Shown piece by piece: positions 1 to 11,300 of a stretch of DNA of 64,000 nucleotides. Below the pieces are notes generated by a model. It was given only the letters and a program-made list of their open reading frames with translations, ran no database searches and was not told where the DNA came from. The stretch comes from Histoplasma ohiense (lineage: Eukaryota > Ascomycota > Eurotiomycetes > Onygenales > Ajellomycetaceae), in assembly GCA_017607445.1 (NCBI GenBank), contig JAEVHH010000001.1:2108001-2172000 (forward strand), in the 5' to 3' direction. The position numbers and the translations under genes were made by a program. Within the stretch, counting starts at the first letter, position 1; each line of letters opens with the position of its first letter.

Positions 1-383
1 CCGGGACTCCATCATGGCGGGCTGTGTACAAATCGAAACTCTTTCCGATTGAGATGCTCAAGGGAGCGCAGAGTCCCGCAGCAAAGAAGATCGATCCGAG
101 AACTGATAGGGAAAGCTCTGTTGTTGCGGGTTGCGGGTTGCGGAAGTGCAGCGGAAGTGGCCTGATCGTGATCGTGATACTGATCCATGGCTCGCAGTGG
201 CCCAGAGGTATTTATACGGCAAGAAAGATATCCAGGATAGGAAAATAATAGTAACCAAGTGAATCAGTAAAACACGCCCCCGGGAAACGTCAAACGGCAT
301 GGACAGGGAAGACTTTGCAATTGATCCACGTCCATTGGCTCCGTTGGCCAGGCAGGTGGAACCACGATCACACCACCTGGACA

Positions 384-1053
384 GGCCCGGGACCAGGCCC
401 GGGACCAGGCCCCCCCGATGTCCATGCTGATGACGCTGATGAATTTGTGATGGATCTGACGATAGCGAAGATGATAGGGACGATAGGGACGATAGGGACG
501 AGAGGGATGAGGATGCCCACTGCCTCGCTCGGGGAATGCCGGAGGAGTGCTCCATCGCGGGGGGATATAACGAAAGATATAACGGCCTAGCACAGCTGAG
601 ACCCGGAATAAGCAGAGACTGGGCGTGTTTGTGGACTCGGTGGAGCAGGCTACGGGCAGGCTATGGGCAGGCTATTCCGCATATTTATCAAACCAAGCAC
701 GCACAATCGCGTGAGGGGGCTCGGGAAGGGCGGCACGGCGGATCGACGAATCGGATGGCGGCAGTGACACACCGGCGTCATCTGGCGCGTGCGCAGCCAA
801 CGGGGAAGGAAGCAGCGGCTGGAACTGCCGGCGTCCAGACCGTCCAGAACGTGCCGACGCGCCAATTCGCCAATTCGCCAATTCGCCCGGCAAGGGAGTA
901 CCCGGTGGCCGTCGAATGAGCTGCGGAGGGTGACAGCGTGTGGGAAATTGGCGGGGGATTGGGGGATTGGGGGATTGGGGGAATGGGTGGAATGGGTGGA
1001 ATCGGGGAGCCAGCCATTGGCAGCCATTGGTCAGCCATTGGTCAGCCATTGGC
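384..1053. repeat. Cluster of five short tandem repeat arrays
   Basis: Five different short arrays lie within about 700 bp. They are a 12-mer of type GGCCCGGGACCA at 384-416, a 9-mer GATAGGGAC at about 473-500, an 8-mer GCCAATTC at about 861-888, a GGGGGATT/GGGTGGAAT series at about 953-1000, and an 11-mer TCAGCCATTGG at about 1011-1053. Copy numbers are low (three to four) and copies are nearly identical, as expected from replication slippage. Confidence 0.8.
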
Positions 1054-1211
1054 CAGTGTTGCGTCACTGGGCTGCCGTTATTAGATGGAAGGGGTTTGCC
1101 TGAGGTGGATGAGACGACGTCAGCAGCAGCAGCAGCATTGCAACAGAACAAGGGAAGGGAAAGAGCGTCCCCCGTCAAGCCCGGGGGTTTCCAGCAGCAG
1201 GAGCAACCAGT

Positions 1212-1240
1212 ATTCATTCATTCATTCATTCATTCATTCC
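1212..1240. repeat. (ATTC)n microsatellite
   Basis: About seven near-perfect tandem ATTC units, in non-coding sequence. Confidence 0.85.
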
Positions 1241-2744
1241 ACTATTCATTGCCCTCCGCGGAGCAACCTTGGAAAAATGGTGATCCTGCCCTGTCAGGTT
1301 GTTTGTTGTCCAGTGTCCAACTCCTCTGGGCCGAGACAGGGCTTCCGTCGGGCGCATAGCATGCTCCGGGTGCATTCTGTGCCTGCTTAACTACGCCCTG
1401 GACCGCGGTGCCCGTGAAAAACTTTTGCAGGTCACCCGCTGCCCGACGACGCCACGTTGTTTCCCGTTTCCGCCACATTTCCCTGCCACAAGCAAGGAAG
1501 GGGCTTGCTCTTCGTTCTGGATAGTAATAATTATTATACGGAGTATTACCATCGCTGTTGTGTTCGTTCGTGAATCGGCTACGGCGTTAGTTCGACCCCG
1601 GGGTTTCATCAAACGATGGAAAGAGAAAAGGTACAGTACAGTACCGTGGGATGCCATTGGCAGGTGGGCTGCATAACACCAGATCACAAAGGCCATCGCC
1701 GAGATGAACATCCCCCCGGGCTGCGGGGAGGGCTCAAGGCCTGGATTTGGCTAGGCTGAGCCGAGTGGTGTCATGCACGTGCCTTGCTTCTTCAGGCCAA
1801 TTCTCCTATCCCATTCTCCTATTCCTGGACTCCTTGTGCAGCGGATATTATTATTATGACCAGGTGGAGGCGGGGAAGGGAACCAAGGGACCCAAGCCTT
1901 GCTGAGTATTATCATTTTCCATTTCTCTTGGCGATAATTATTTTTAACTATAACTACGACTATATCGTGGTCACTACATGAAAAGAAAAAAAAAAAAAAA
2001 AAAAAAGGGCAGAAAGGAATGGGACACGATTGCATATCGATCATGCTTTTGCCTACCTACCTACCAACCCCGCCTCAAGGGATCGCACACCCTGGAGATG
2101 CAGAGTGTGTGGGCATCTTGACAAACCTTGGGCCTTGGAACTTGAACCCTTGCGGTGATTGAGAGCCTGCAGAGAACTTCAAACCTGAAATGCAAAAGTC
2201 ATTGCATTACGACATGTCCCTTGTATACTACTAACTCTAACTCTACGATGTTTTCCATCACCTTTTGTCGCCCTTAGCTGCAGTGTGCAGTGACAGAAGG
2301 AGAGGGACTATCGGAAAAATGCAATTCCGGATCTCAGTCAGATAGTTAGCAAGTTTTATATGAAAAAAAATACTACGGAGTAGTAACTAACTATATTATT
2401 TAGATAGATATATATATAGGGTTTGTTCAATGATGGCCTGTTATCCCTCAAAGGCGTATATCTATCTACCAACTAGCGGAAAAGGAATAGGGAGTGGAAA
2501 CCCCATTCTGGAAGGCATTTCACGGCGTTTTCATGGTGACTTCTTGAGGAATTCGAATGTATTGTACCCCCATGTCGACGGTTGATGAGTAGTTATCCAA
2601 AACTACATCCATCGAAGCTCGGGATATGATGGTAAGTTGACCGTACAATACAATGAAAACGCGATTGAGACGGAGACATCCCCTTTCTTGAACAGAACTA
2701 GTTATGCCTTCGATCGAACACTTTGAATTTACTTCTTCCATCCA

Positions 2745-2950
2745 CCACTCCCTCCTCTCATCTCCTCTCCTCTCCTCTCCTCTCCTCTCCTCTCCTTTCT
2801 CCGCTGTATTCCTTCTTTTCTTTTTCCCTCCTTGTCCGCCAAAGCAACAACTTGCAACGACTCCTCCACTCCACTCCACTCCGCCATGAAACGATACATA
2901 CTAGGGCCCACCACTTCCCTCCTCGATCTCTCGATCTCTCGATCTCCGCC
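2745..2950. repeat. Pyrimidine tract with TCTCC and TCGATCTC tandem units
   Basis: A strongly pyrimidine-rich block. It contains tandem TCTCC units at about 2757-2796 and three tandem TCGATCTC units at about 2925-2946. No gene is evident. Confidence 0.75.
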
Positions 2951-3387
2951 AGTCGCTGCTATGTGGGGAGAGTAACGAAGGATAATAAATATCAAAGCAG
3001 GTGTCAGGGTTCTCCACTAGTTTAGTTAAGACTACGTTCGGGCCTATAAGTTCCATCTGATTTTCGCCAAAATTTCCAAAAAAAAAAAAAATTCTCAAAT
3101 CTCAAATTTCAAAAATTCAAATTTTCCAATGGGGGTTTCTAAATTTGATTGATTTTTTATTATATCGGGTCGTTAAATGTCGTCAAAGGTCTGTCCGTAT
3201 CCTGAAAAGCCAAAGGCCAAGAGCCAACAGCTAAGAAAGAAGAAAGAAGAAAGTTACACACATGTATACCGGAACCAAAAGACAGCAATGTAAAAAGTTC
3301 AAAAAAAGGGAAAGACAGGGGACCAGGTCACAGGCCACAGGTCACTCGAAAGCAAAGTAAGGATAATAGAAAAGGAAATAACTAAAG

Positions 3388-3389
<2 letters not shown>

Positions 3390-3430
<41 letters not shown>
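3390..3430. repeat. Poly-A run of about 41
   Basis: An uninterrupted A run lying about 260 bp beyond the stop codon of the minus-strand pyruvate decarboxylase gene. A second run of about 20 A lies near 1987-2006. The length may be affected by sequencing. Confidence 0.8.
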
Positions 3431-3431
<1 letters not shown>

Positions 3432-3692
3432 AGACAAGCACGCTCAAAAGTGTAATGCTCTCTAACTCCAGAAAAATGTCGGAAAAAAAAAAAAAAGAAA
3501 AGAGAAAAGTAGGAGCAATACCAATAACTCCGAAAAATGGAATCCCTTTCCCTAATGCCAACGAGTAAAGCCACGGTGAAAATAATATATCGATATACGC
3601 CTCGCTCAAGGGCCGAGCCGCAAACAAGAAAACCCTTCTCCGAAAATTAAAAATTAAAAAATTAATAATAAAATAATAATAAAAACAAGTCG

Positions 3693-5929
3693 TCACTTCT
3701 TCGCATTCCGCCTCGCAGCCGCCGCGGCAAGCATCTTCATCGACATCGGCGCATCTTCACCAGGAAGATAGAGCTCGACGAGTTGAAGAGTTTTGCCCGA
3801 GCAGAATTCGCGATCGTTGAATAGATCCTGCAACTCCTTGCAGGTGCGGATTTGGAAGGTCTTGCATGTATCCGGCGTGGCGCCGAAGACTGCAGCGATG
3901 TCGTTGAATTTCCAGGGCTGGATGTCATTGTAGGCCGCGTGCATGCCGTGGACGTATCGCTCGATTACGTAGCCGTTGTTGCAGATTATGAAACTGTGGC
4001 CAAGGAGGTTAGTTTTGGCGTGGATTGATGGAAAAATGCCACCCTCGTTTTGGATGGGTTTGTTTTCGAGAGAAAGGATGACTATAACAAAAGTTGGGGG
4101 AGGGGGAAAGGGGGAAGGAAGCATACATTGTAGGGGTGAGTTTATGACGAATGATCGTACTCAGTTCCTGGGCTGTGAGTTGGAAACTGCCATCGCCAAT
4201 GAACAGCACCGTTCTTCGAGAGGCGTCCGTCATTTCTTTAGCTGCCAACGCAGCGCCCTGGCAGGCACCCAGCGAGAAACCGATACTGCTCCACAGAACA
4301 GAGCTAATCCCAATGGTGCCTTTTTTGAATCTCGTTTCCCACACGCCAAAATTAGAGGTTCCCGCCTCAGTGATAACGATGTCATTGGTCTTCAGGAACT
4401 CCGCGACTTTCGGCCAGAGCCAGTCATGGGTCAACTCCTGGTGATCAGCAATATCCTCCTCCACTCGCTTTCGTTTGGCAGGGTTTAACGGTATTTGTGC
4501 TGGGATATCTAGCGTGTCGAGGGCGTTGACCAACCGGCGCAGAACCCCTTTCATCCTGACGCCCGGGAACTCGGAAAATCCAACAATTGTCTTTTCAGCG
4601 TGGAACTCGATACTGGTTATTTGGTCAACTTTTGACGTGAAGCAGCCAGTATTGATGTCGGATTTAAGCGGGCCGATGCTCAGGACAAGATCTGATGCGT
4701 GGAAATGTTCGCGGATGATCGAGGTGGATGCTTCTCCTACATAGATTCCTTGGAACTGCGGCAGCGTCTCGTCAACTGCCCCTTTCCCCATGGGTGTGAC
4801 GAAAGTAGGAATGTTGGATTTGGTGATGAACTCGTTAATGTCGTCGGTAACCTACCGTTCATGGTGGTTTATATTAGCACAAATTCGTATTTATTCCGAT
4901 CGACAGGGTTAGAATTGGTACTTACATGATGCCTTGACGCTAAAAGATCAACAAGCAGTGCTGGCCGTTGGGCAGTTTGGATCAGCTTTGTAATCAAGTC
5001 GACAACGTGTGATTCCCGTTTATGATCATTGAGTGGGACGCTTAGGTCGATCGGATATTTTAACCGATCTCCATCCACTTTTGCCTGAACCATATTGGTA
5101 GGTAGACTAATGTAAACTGGGCGGCTTTTTAGGATGCAGGTTCGCAGAACGTTGTCAACCATGGCAGCTGCACTTGACGGATCATCTAGAATGGCAACAG
5201 CGCACGAAACACGTCTACTCATTTCTGCAAACACCTCGAAGTTGCCATCTCCAAGTGTGTGGTGAAGGAGAATTCCATCCTTCTGGGACGCGGTTGAAGG
5301 CGAGCCAACGATGTGGATCACCGGAACGTACTCAGAATATGCACCAGCAATAGCGTTGATAGCTGACAATTCGCCAACACCAAACGTGGTGATCATGGCC
5401 GAAACACCTTTCACTCGAGCATATCCATCAGCGGCATATCCTGGGCAGATCGCACACGGGTCAGCTGCTCGTTTCCAGTCATGAAGTAATGTTGGGAGAT
5501 TGTAGGGTGATAAGTTGAACATACCTGCATTCAGTTCGTTGGCATTGCCAACCCAATCCAGGCCAACCTTGGGTAAATAGTCGAGGGCTATCGAGACAAA
5601 ACACAAGTAGCCGTCAGCTAAGCTCTCAGAAAACCAGAGGTAGAAGAAGGTGTTAAAACCCGAGAAGAGAATTTGAATGAGAGCTGCTCACCAACCAAAT
5701 TGTAATCACCCGGCAGGCCATGGACAGATCGGATTCCTAGCTCATAAAGACGACGGAAGAGATATTCTGCTAAGTCGATAGAATTCGAATGGCCATTCGA
5801 ATGGCCATTAACACCGTTGACGGCCTTGATGCCAGTTGGCTGAATCGTCTCTGCATTTGGTTCACCCATGCGGGCAGGGGTGTCAACGGTAGCTGGCATT
5901 TGTCTTTGGATCGTATCACCAACAGACAT
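3693..5929 (-). CDS. pdcA: Pyruvate decarboxylase (ThDP-dependent)
   Basis: Decarboxylates pyruvate to acetaldehyde and CO2 in the cytosol, the first step of ethanol fermentation. The spliced model has five exons: 5692-5929, 5525-5587, 4926-5440, 4127-4851 and 3693-3993. Together they give 1842 nt and 613 residues. All four introns are GT-AG and keep frame. Visible hallmarks are GDYNLV and NELNAGYAADGYAR (substrate and ThDP glutamate), the LLHHTLG double histidine, and the ThDP motif GDGS followed by NNGYVIER. The family is usually about 565-570 residues. The extra length is a variable N-terminal extension of about 50 residues with a VNGHSNGHSN repeat. It lies downstream of the PKS on the same strand, about 2.5 kb away. 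It could be the housekeeping enzyme or a cluster-associated paralogue. Confidence 0.93.
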
Positions 5930-8388
5930 CAGAAGAAATATATGGACGGAAGAAACACTGACACTGAATACAAATGAGGAGAAATGAAGGAGGCTGCCTG
6001 CAAATCTAATGGGACAGCGCCGTCATTTCATATCGGCGAGGTGGAAACGGGCAAAACGAGCATGCCATAGATAGATAGCTCTTGGATGGAGCGCCCGATT
6101 TCCGGATTTGCCATGTTTGGAGCTTCCCACAGCACACCGTGATTCCGCTGTATCCCAGGGCCAAGGAAAGCGCCAGCCGATGCCAGCCGGTTATTTTTGG
6201 GATAAGGAAGATCTGTGGTTTGGAGCCGAAAGGAATATTCTAGTCGTTTGGATCCAAGTTGCCAAATCGCAGCCTCATCCTTAAGCTAACGTCTTGCAGC
6301 TGCTCATTGGTCCAGAGGCTGGCGTGGGTCGCTTCAGTGGCAGTTTACACAGCATGATGATGTCATCCATGTAGCTTGAATTGTGCACATTGTGCCCTTA
6401 CCGCGGGTTTACGAAGGACACAAACACTTGTCCAAAGTTTAACTTGCATTCCTGAGAGAAGAGGGGGGTAAATGCCACCATGCCCTATGCTTTGATATCC
6501 AGATAACATCCAGATAACATCCAGAGTATTTCAGGTTAAAGTCTTTGTCTGAGTCAAACACATCTGAAACCAGCCTTGATGGACAAATAGTTATGGACAG
6601 TCCCACCAGCCCGCGCTTAGGCGATCCCCGCTTCAAAGGGCCTGGTCTTGGCAGCCAAGCCGAAGAGAGCCGATAATAGCCGCCAAGGCCCCCCATCTTC
6701 GCGGAACGGCGCCGCGGAACGGAGCCGCGGAACCGGAACATTAACGGACCAATGATGAAAGAGTTGGAGAAGAAGCTCCTGGGGGAAAGAACCAAACACC
6801 ATTCCTAGTACTGTACTTATCCATTCATGAGATGTATCTCCATCTCCCCAAGGGGCTGCTTTATGTCTTGTGTGATTGACAATATTGACCACTGTTAAAC
6901 ACCCTTTGTCTATTATATCGCTATTACGGAGAACAGTCGTTGTCCTATCAACAGGTCAACAGGCTGGTGGGATTAATGAATGGGACAGGCACAGCATGTG
7001 AGACAACTGGGTCCTATCTATGGGCAGGGATGTAATCTGTACATACTCCTTGAATCGTCTTAGCGCCAGCACTGGGTATGGATTGTTTGTCTTTACTTCG
7101 CATCTTCTACTGATATTCCATCATCACTGGGTTCTATTTCTCGCTTTCAAAACATCACCAATGACATGGCTTTAATTTTCCTGTTCTTCTGCTTCTGCTT
7201 GCTTTGTCCTGCCATATGGTTGGTCAACAATGCGAAGATGACAAACTATACCACCTATTCCATTTCTGGCCTGCAGGGGAACATAAGTATATTTGGGACA
7301 AGGGACAAAAACAAAGAAAAAAGGAGAAAAGATGATAAGAATAATCAGACAGCAGCAACATATGCCAAATTTCCCGACCTTCTCTTCTCTCGTGCTGCCT
7401 CATCCAACAGCAGCATCGGAAAGCTACTAGACATGTCCTAGTTACACCAAATGCCTTCAAAAACGTTGGCTTTGGAATTCAAGAAAATATGCGTTCAATT
7501 ATATCAATTTGGGTTGAACTTCTGGTGGCTTTCCAATCACATGCCGGTATGACTGTAATGGCAAATGTGCTATTTGTGATGCTCATATTCGGGCCCCGGA
7601 TATATGACGCCTTTCTTGATGCTTCTGGGATTCTTAATTATACCACGTTTGAGCACAATCTGATGACAACTTGAATACAAGTGCCCCTCTGTCGCTTCTC
7701 GTTCTGGTTGGGAGTTTGGCTGAGAGACGGCGCCTGGTGGTATATCTAGGCTCCCGTTCACCAGCTAGCTACATAGCTATCCGTCTAAACTCACTTGTCC
7801 AACTGCAGCTCTCACCGATCAAGCAACATATACACAATCAATCGAAAGATATTTATCAGAGCGTGGCTACCATCCTATGCTATGCCACAAAAAGTGGTTC
7901 GTCCACCGTTCTTTTCTGCTATTAAGTCTCCCTTCACTCTCTTCAAGAGCCAGGCAACTTGCGGATGCATAAAAATCTTGTAGAAAATTCTCTTAAATAT
8001 TATTTTTCAATAATATTTGTTACTAAAGCAATTGAAATCTAATCGGCTCGTAGAATTTGGATGAATAAAGAATTGAAGCGTTTATTCGGGATTCTGATAA
8101 CCAGTCAATCTTGGCATCCCTATCGCTCGCTAGAATGACACGTGACCACACCTATTTAAGGACCGGGAGTGCTGCACCCGCTAACCTTCCACCTCCATCA
8201 GTTAATAACTTAAAATATCGAGACAATAATTCAGCACTTTGATTATATCAATTTATTTAGAACAGGGATTTTGAAAATTTAAAGCTGATCTGATTGAGTA
8301 TAAGAAAATCCATTTTTTTGAAAAAAAAAAAAAAAAAAGAAAAGAAAGAAAGAAACAAAGGAAGAAAAGAAAAGCGAGAAGAATGTAT
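5930..8388. other. Intergenic, no supported gene
   Basis: Contains the promoter of the pyruvate decarboxylase gene on the left and the 3' flank of the PKS gene on the right. Small open frames (for example at 6439-6892 and 7166-7674) show no domain, no consistent intron pattern and no start context that I would defend. One copy of the CACGTGACCAC dispersed repeat lies at about 8136-8190, and an A run lies at about 8321-8338. Confidence 0.55.
8136..8190 (+). repeat. Dispersed repeat, copy 1 (TGACACGTGACCAC family)
   Basis: Begins TGACACGTGACCACAC and continues with CTATTTAAG and GAGTGCTGC. It matches copies at about 29293 and 31301, with substitutions and a short insertion. The TG start and the copy pattern suggest a solo LTR or LTR fragment, but no terminal CA boundary or target duplication was identified here. 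Confidence 0.45.
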
Positions 8389-11300
8389 TTATGCTTCATC
8401 TTCGAGTTTCTTGAGCAATCCTTGTGCAGCATGTCTCCCCAATGCATTCAGGTTGCCCATACCCAGCAGTTCAAGCACACTAATATCGAAGTTAAACGCC
8501 TGTCTCCACCAACTTCGCATTTCAATAGCAACCAAAGAGTCCAATCCAAGTCGGGCAAGAGGGATAGAGGTGTTGAGTTCATCATCAGACTTGAGCAAAA
8601 ATTCGTTTAGCTTCTTTCCTATCTCCTGGGCAAACGTGGTCGCGGCCTTCTCTTCCTTGAGCACGGCTGCGTTTGTCTTGGCTTTTGCAAGGAAGGTCTT
8701 GAGATTGTCATTGCTGCCGCCGGACGAGGTAGTGACGCCGTCGCTGAGGTTGTGGTAGATGGCCGTTCTCCTGTCCTTCCTCCAGGGGAAGCGGCTTTCA
8801 GAGCTACTCAGCGAGTTTGACGTGGACATACCGACCGTGAATACGTTCTTGTCCACAAAGGGTTTGTTCAGAGTATCATGGCTTGTGTCTCCCGTACCTG
8901 ACGAGAAAATCACAGCTGCAGTGACTGCTTGCATCAGCTCAGGCGTTGTGATGGCATGGGCACCAGACGACGTGAGTCTATTGAGGAGAGCATCGTTCCT
9001 TGAGACGTAGCCAATGTCCTGGACAGTACCAATGTCCAGTGCCGACGCTGCCAGGCCAAGGCTCTGCCTGTACTGGACGAATGCGTCCAAGAAGGTGTTA
9101 GCGCCAGCGTAGTTTGCCTGTCCCGCTTGACCGAAGAGTCCGGACATGGACGAGAACATGACGAAGAAGTCTAATTCAATCCCCGCGGCGATGGTTGCAT
9201 TATGAAGATTCCACGTTCCATCCACTTTGGGCTTCACGGCAGTGACCCACTCATCGATGCTCATGCGCGAGAAGTTCTCATCTCGCAAGACCATTGAGCA
9301 TTGGAAGATCCCCTTAAGGTTTTCCGACTCTGACACAGCACGTTCAACGTCATGCTCATTGGCAACACTTCCCTTGACCAGCACGACTTTGCAGCCCATG
9401 CTCTCGATCTCTTTGATGTGAGTAGGGTCGTCTGGGCCGTTTCCTGCGCTTCGGGAGAGGAACACCAGATGACGAGCGCCATGCTCAACCAAGTGTCTCG
9501 CGACCGATCGCCCAAGGCCACCAAGACCACCCACAAGCAAATAGGAAGCTTTAGGGTCTAGCGTCAACGTTTTGGATGCTTTCACGGGAGCCATGTCGAT
9601 CTTAACGCCCCCGCTGGCGTTCCTCATTGAGATGACAATTTTGCCTAGATGCTGACCCTGCTGCATGTATCGGAAGGCGTCTCGGATAACGCAAGCATCA
9701 AACACTTTCTTGGGTGTGATCGGGGCAATGTGACCGTATTGGTAGTACCGCACAATTTCTTGGAGAAGTCTAAAAAAAAAAGGTTAGGATGATCAAAGAC
9801 AAATTGAGAATTGTGGAATGCAAACTCACTCTTTGACCATCGACTGCTTCTTAACCATGAGGGCCACGAGGTCGAAACTGGCGTAGGTCCGCATGCCTAA
9901 AAAGGGACCCATGCTGAGTTTAGCAGAACCAACAAAGTCTCGCTTGCCGATATCGATGACTTTGCCAAATTCAGCGATACAACTCCAAGTGGCGTGAAGG
10001 AGTTCTCCAGACAGCGAGTTTAGAGCCAGATCCACGCCCTTGCCGTTGGTCTCGCGCAGGACTCCCTCGACAAAACTGGTGTCTCTGGACCTGAAGATAC
10101 GCTGGCTTGGAAGGCCGAAATGATCCATGAGGTACTTGACCTTATCCTCGCTTCCGACCGTTGCGTATATCTCGGCGCCGACCATGCGCGCAAGCTGTAT
10201 AGCAGCCAGGCCAACACCACCGCAGGCGCTATGGATAAGGACAGACTACATGAAGACGACGGTCAGTGGAAATCATGTATTGTTCAGTATTCTTAGGGAG
10301 TACATCTAATTCGAGACCAGAAAATTGCGATCCAAACACTCGATTGGAATTTCAAGCAAGATGTCGATCACGATATCGGATGAGACACGTCCATCAATGT
10401 ACAGATAGCAATTTTCTAATGTCCGAATGTCATCATCATTCTTCTGGGGTCTCTCACCTGATGTCTTTGCAAACCCCCAAGATGGAGTAGCGAATAGACT
10501 GCCGTGCCAAATACTGCTGGCATTGTTGCAGCGTCTTCGAAAATGAGACTACTTGGAATCTTCGCACAAAGCTTCTCAGGAGCTACAACATGCGACCTAA
10601 ATGAGCCGTTTTTTAACAACATGACGCGGTCTCCAATGCGAAGGTCTTTGACATCAGGCCCAACCGCTGAGATAATCCCGGCAGCCTCAACACCAAGACC
10701 ATCTTCGGGATATTCGAGTACCGCGGCCGCACACAAAACATCCTGCAGCGCATTTGAGTTAGGATTGACCTGTACTAAGAGGTTTTCCAACATACCTTAA
10801 AGTTCAGGCCTGCAGCATGAACCTCTACCTCTACATCATCATTCTGGAGTTTGAATTCCTCTTGTAAACCCCACTGTAGCGTGTTGAGACGCCCTACTTG
10901 CAACATTCCCAGAGCGACTCGGCTCTCCGAGCTGATATCGGAGAGAAGCTCATTTTCCAATGAAATGGGGTAAAGCCGACTGACGTTAACGACGCCCTTG
11001 GAAATAACGTATTCATAGTCCGGCTTGAGTGAATGCTCCTCAATCCTGGCCTGGAACTTGGCAAACACCTCAACTACCTTCTCGAGCGAACAATCAAGGT
11101 CGTCCACTTCGCAAGTTGCGAAGTCAAGAAGTGTCTCATTGCGGATTGTTCGGGCTGTGCCAATGACTTGAGCGTAGCTTGGGTCGTGGCATTGCATTTG
11201 CGAAGCTTTAGTCACCCAAAGAAGACCAGATTGGCCTAGGCGATCCATCAACCCCTGGAAGGCTTTGAAACGAGGCTCTTCGATATCCTTGAAAAAGGGT

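Larger units (their letters stand above)
1..3692. other. Gene-free, repeat-rich region
   Basis: I see no supportable gene in this stretch. Open frames here have no recognisable domain and largely follow simple sequence. It holds many short tandem arrays (listed separately), pyrimidine-rich blocks and two long poly-A runs. It ends about 10 bp before the stop codon of the pyruvate decarboxylase gene on the minus strand, so its right end is probably that gene's 3' untranslated region. The left part may be the upstream region of a gene outside the window; that is inference. Confidence 0.6.

Noticed and set aside
2520..2995. Overlapping open frames around 2.5-3.0 kb on both strands
   Set aside because: They are produced by the TCTCC and TCGATCTC simple repeats.
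6439..6892. Overlapping minus-strand frames in the gap right of pyruvate decarboxylase
   Set aside because: No domain, repeats of GGAACGG/CCGCGG type, no coherent exon structure.
8294..8758. Open frame on the plus strand over the PKS 3' end
   Set aside because: Antisense to the ACP-coding exon, and its start lies in an A-rich tract.
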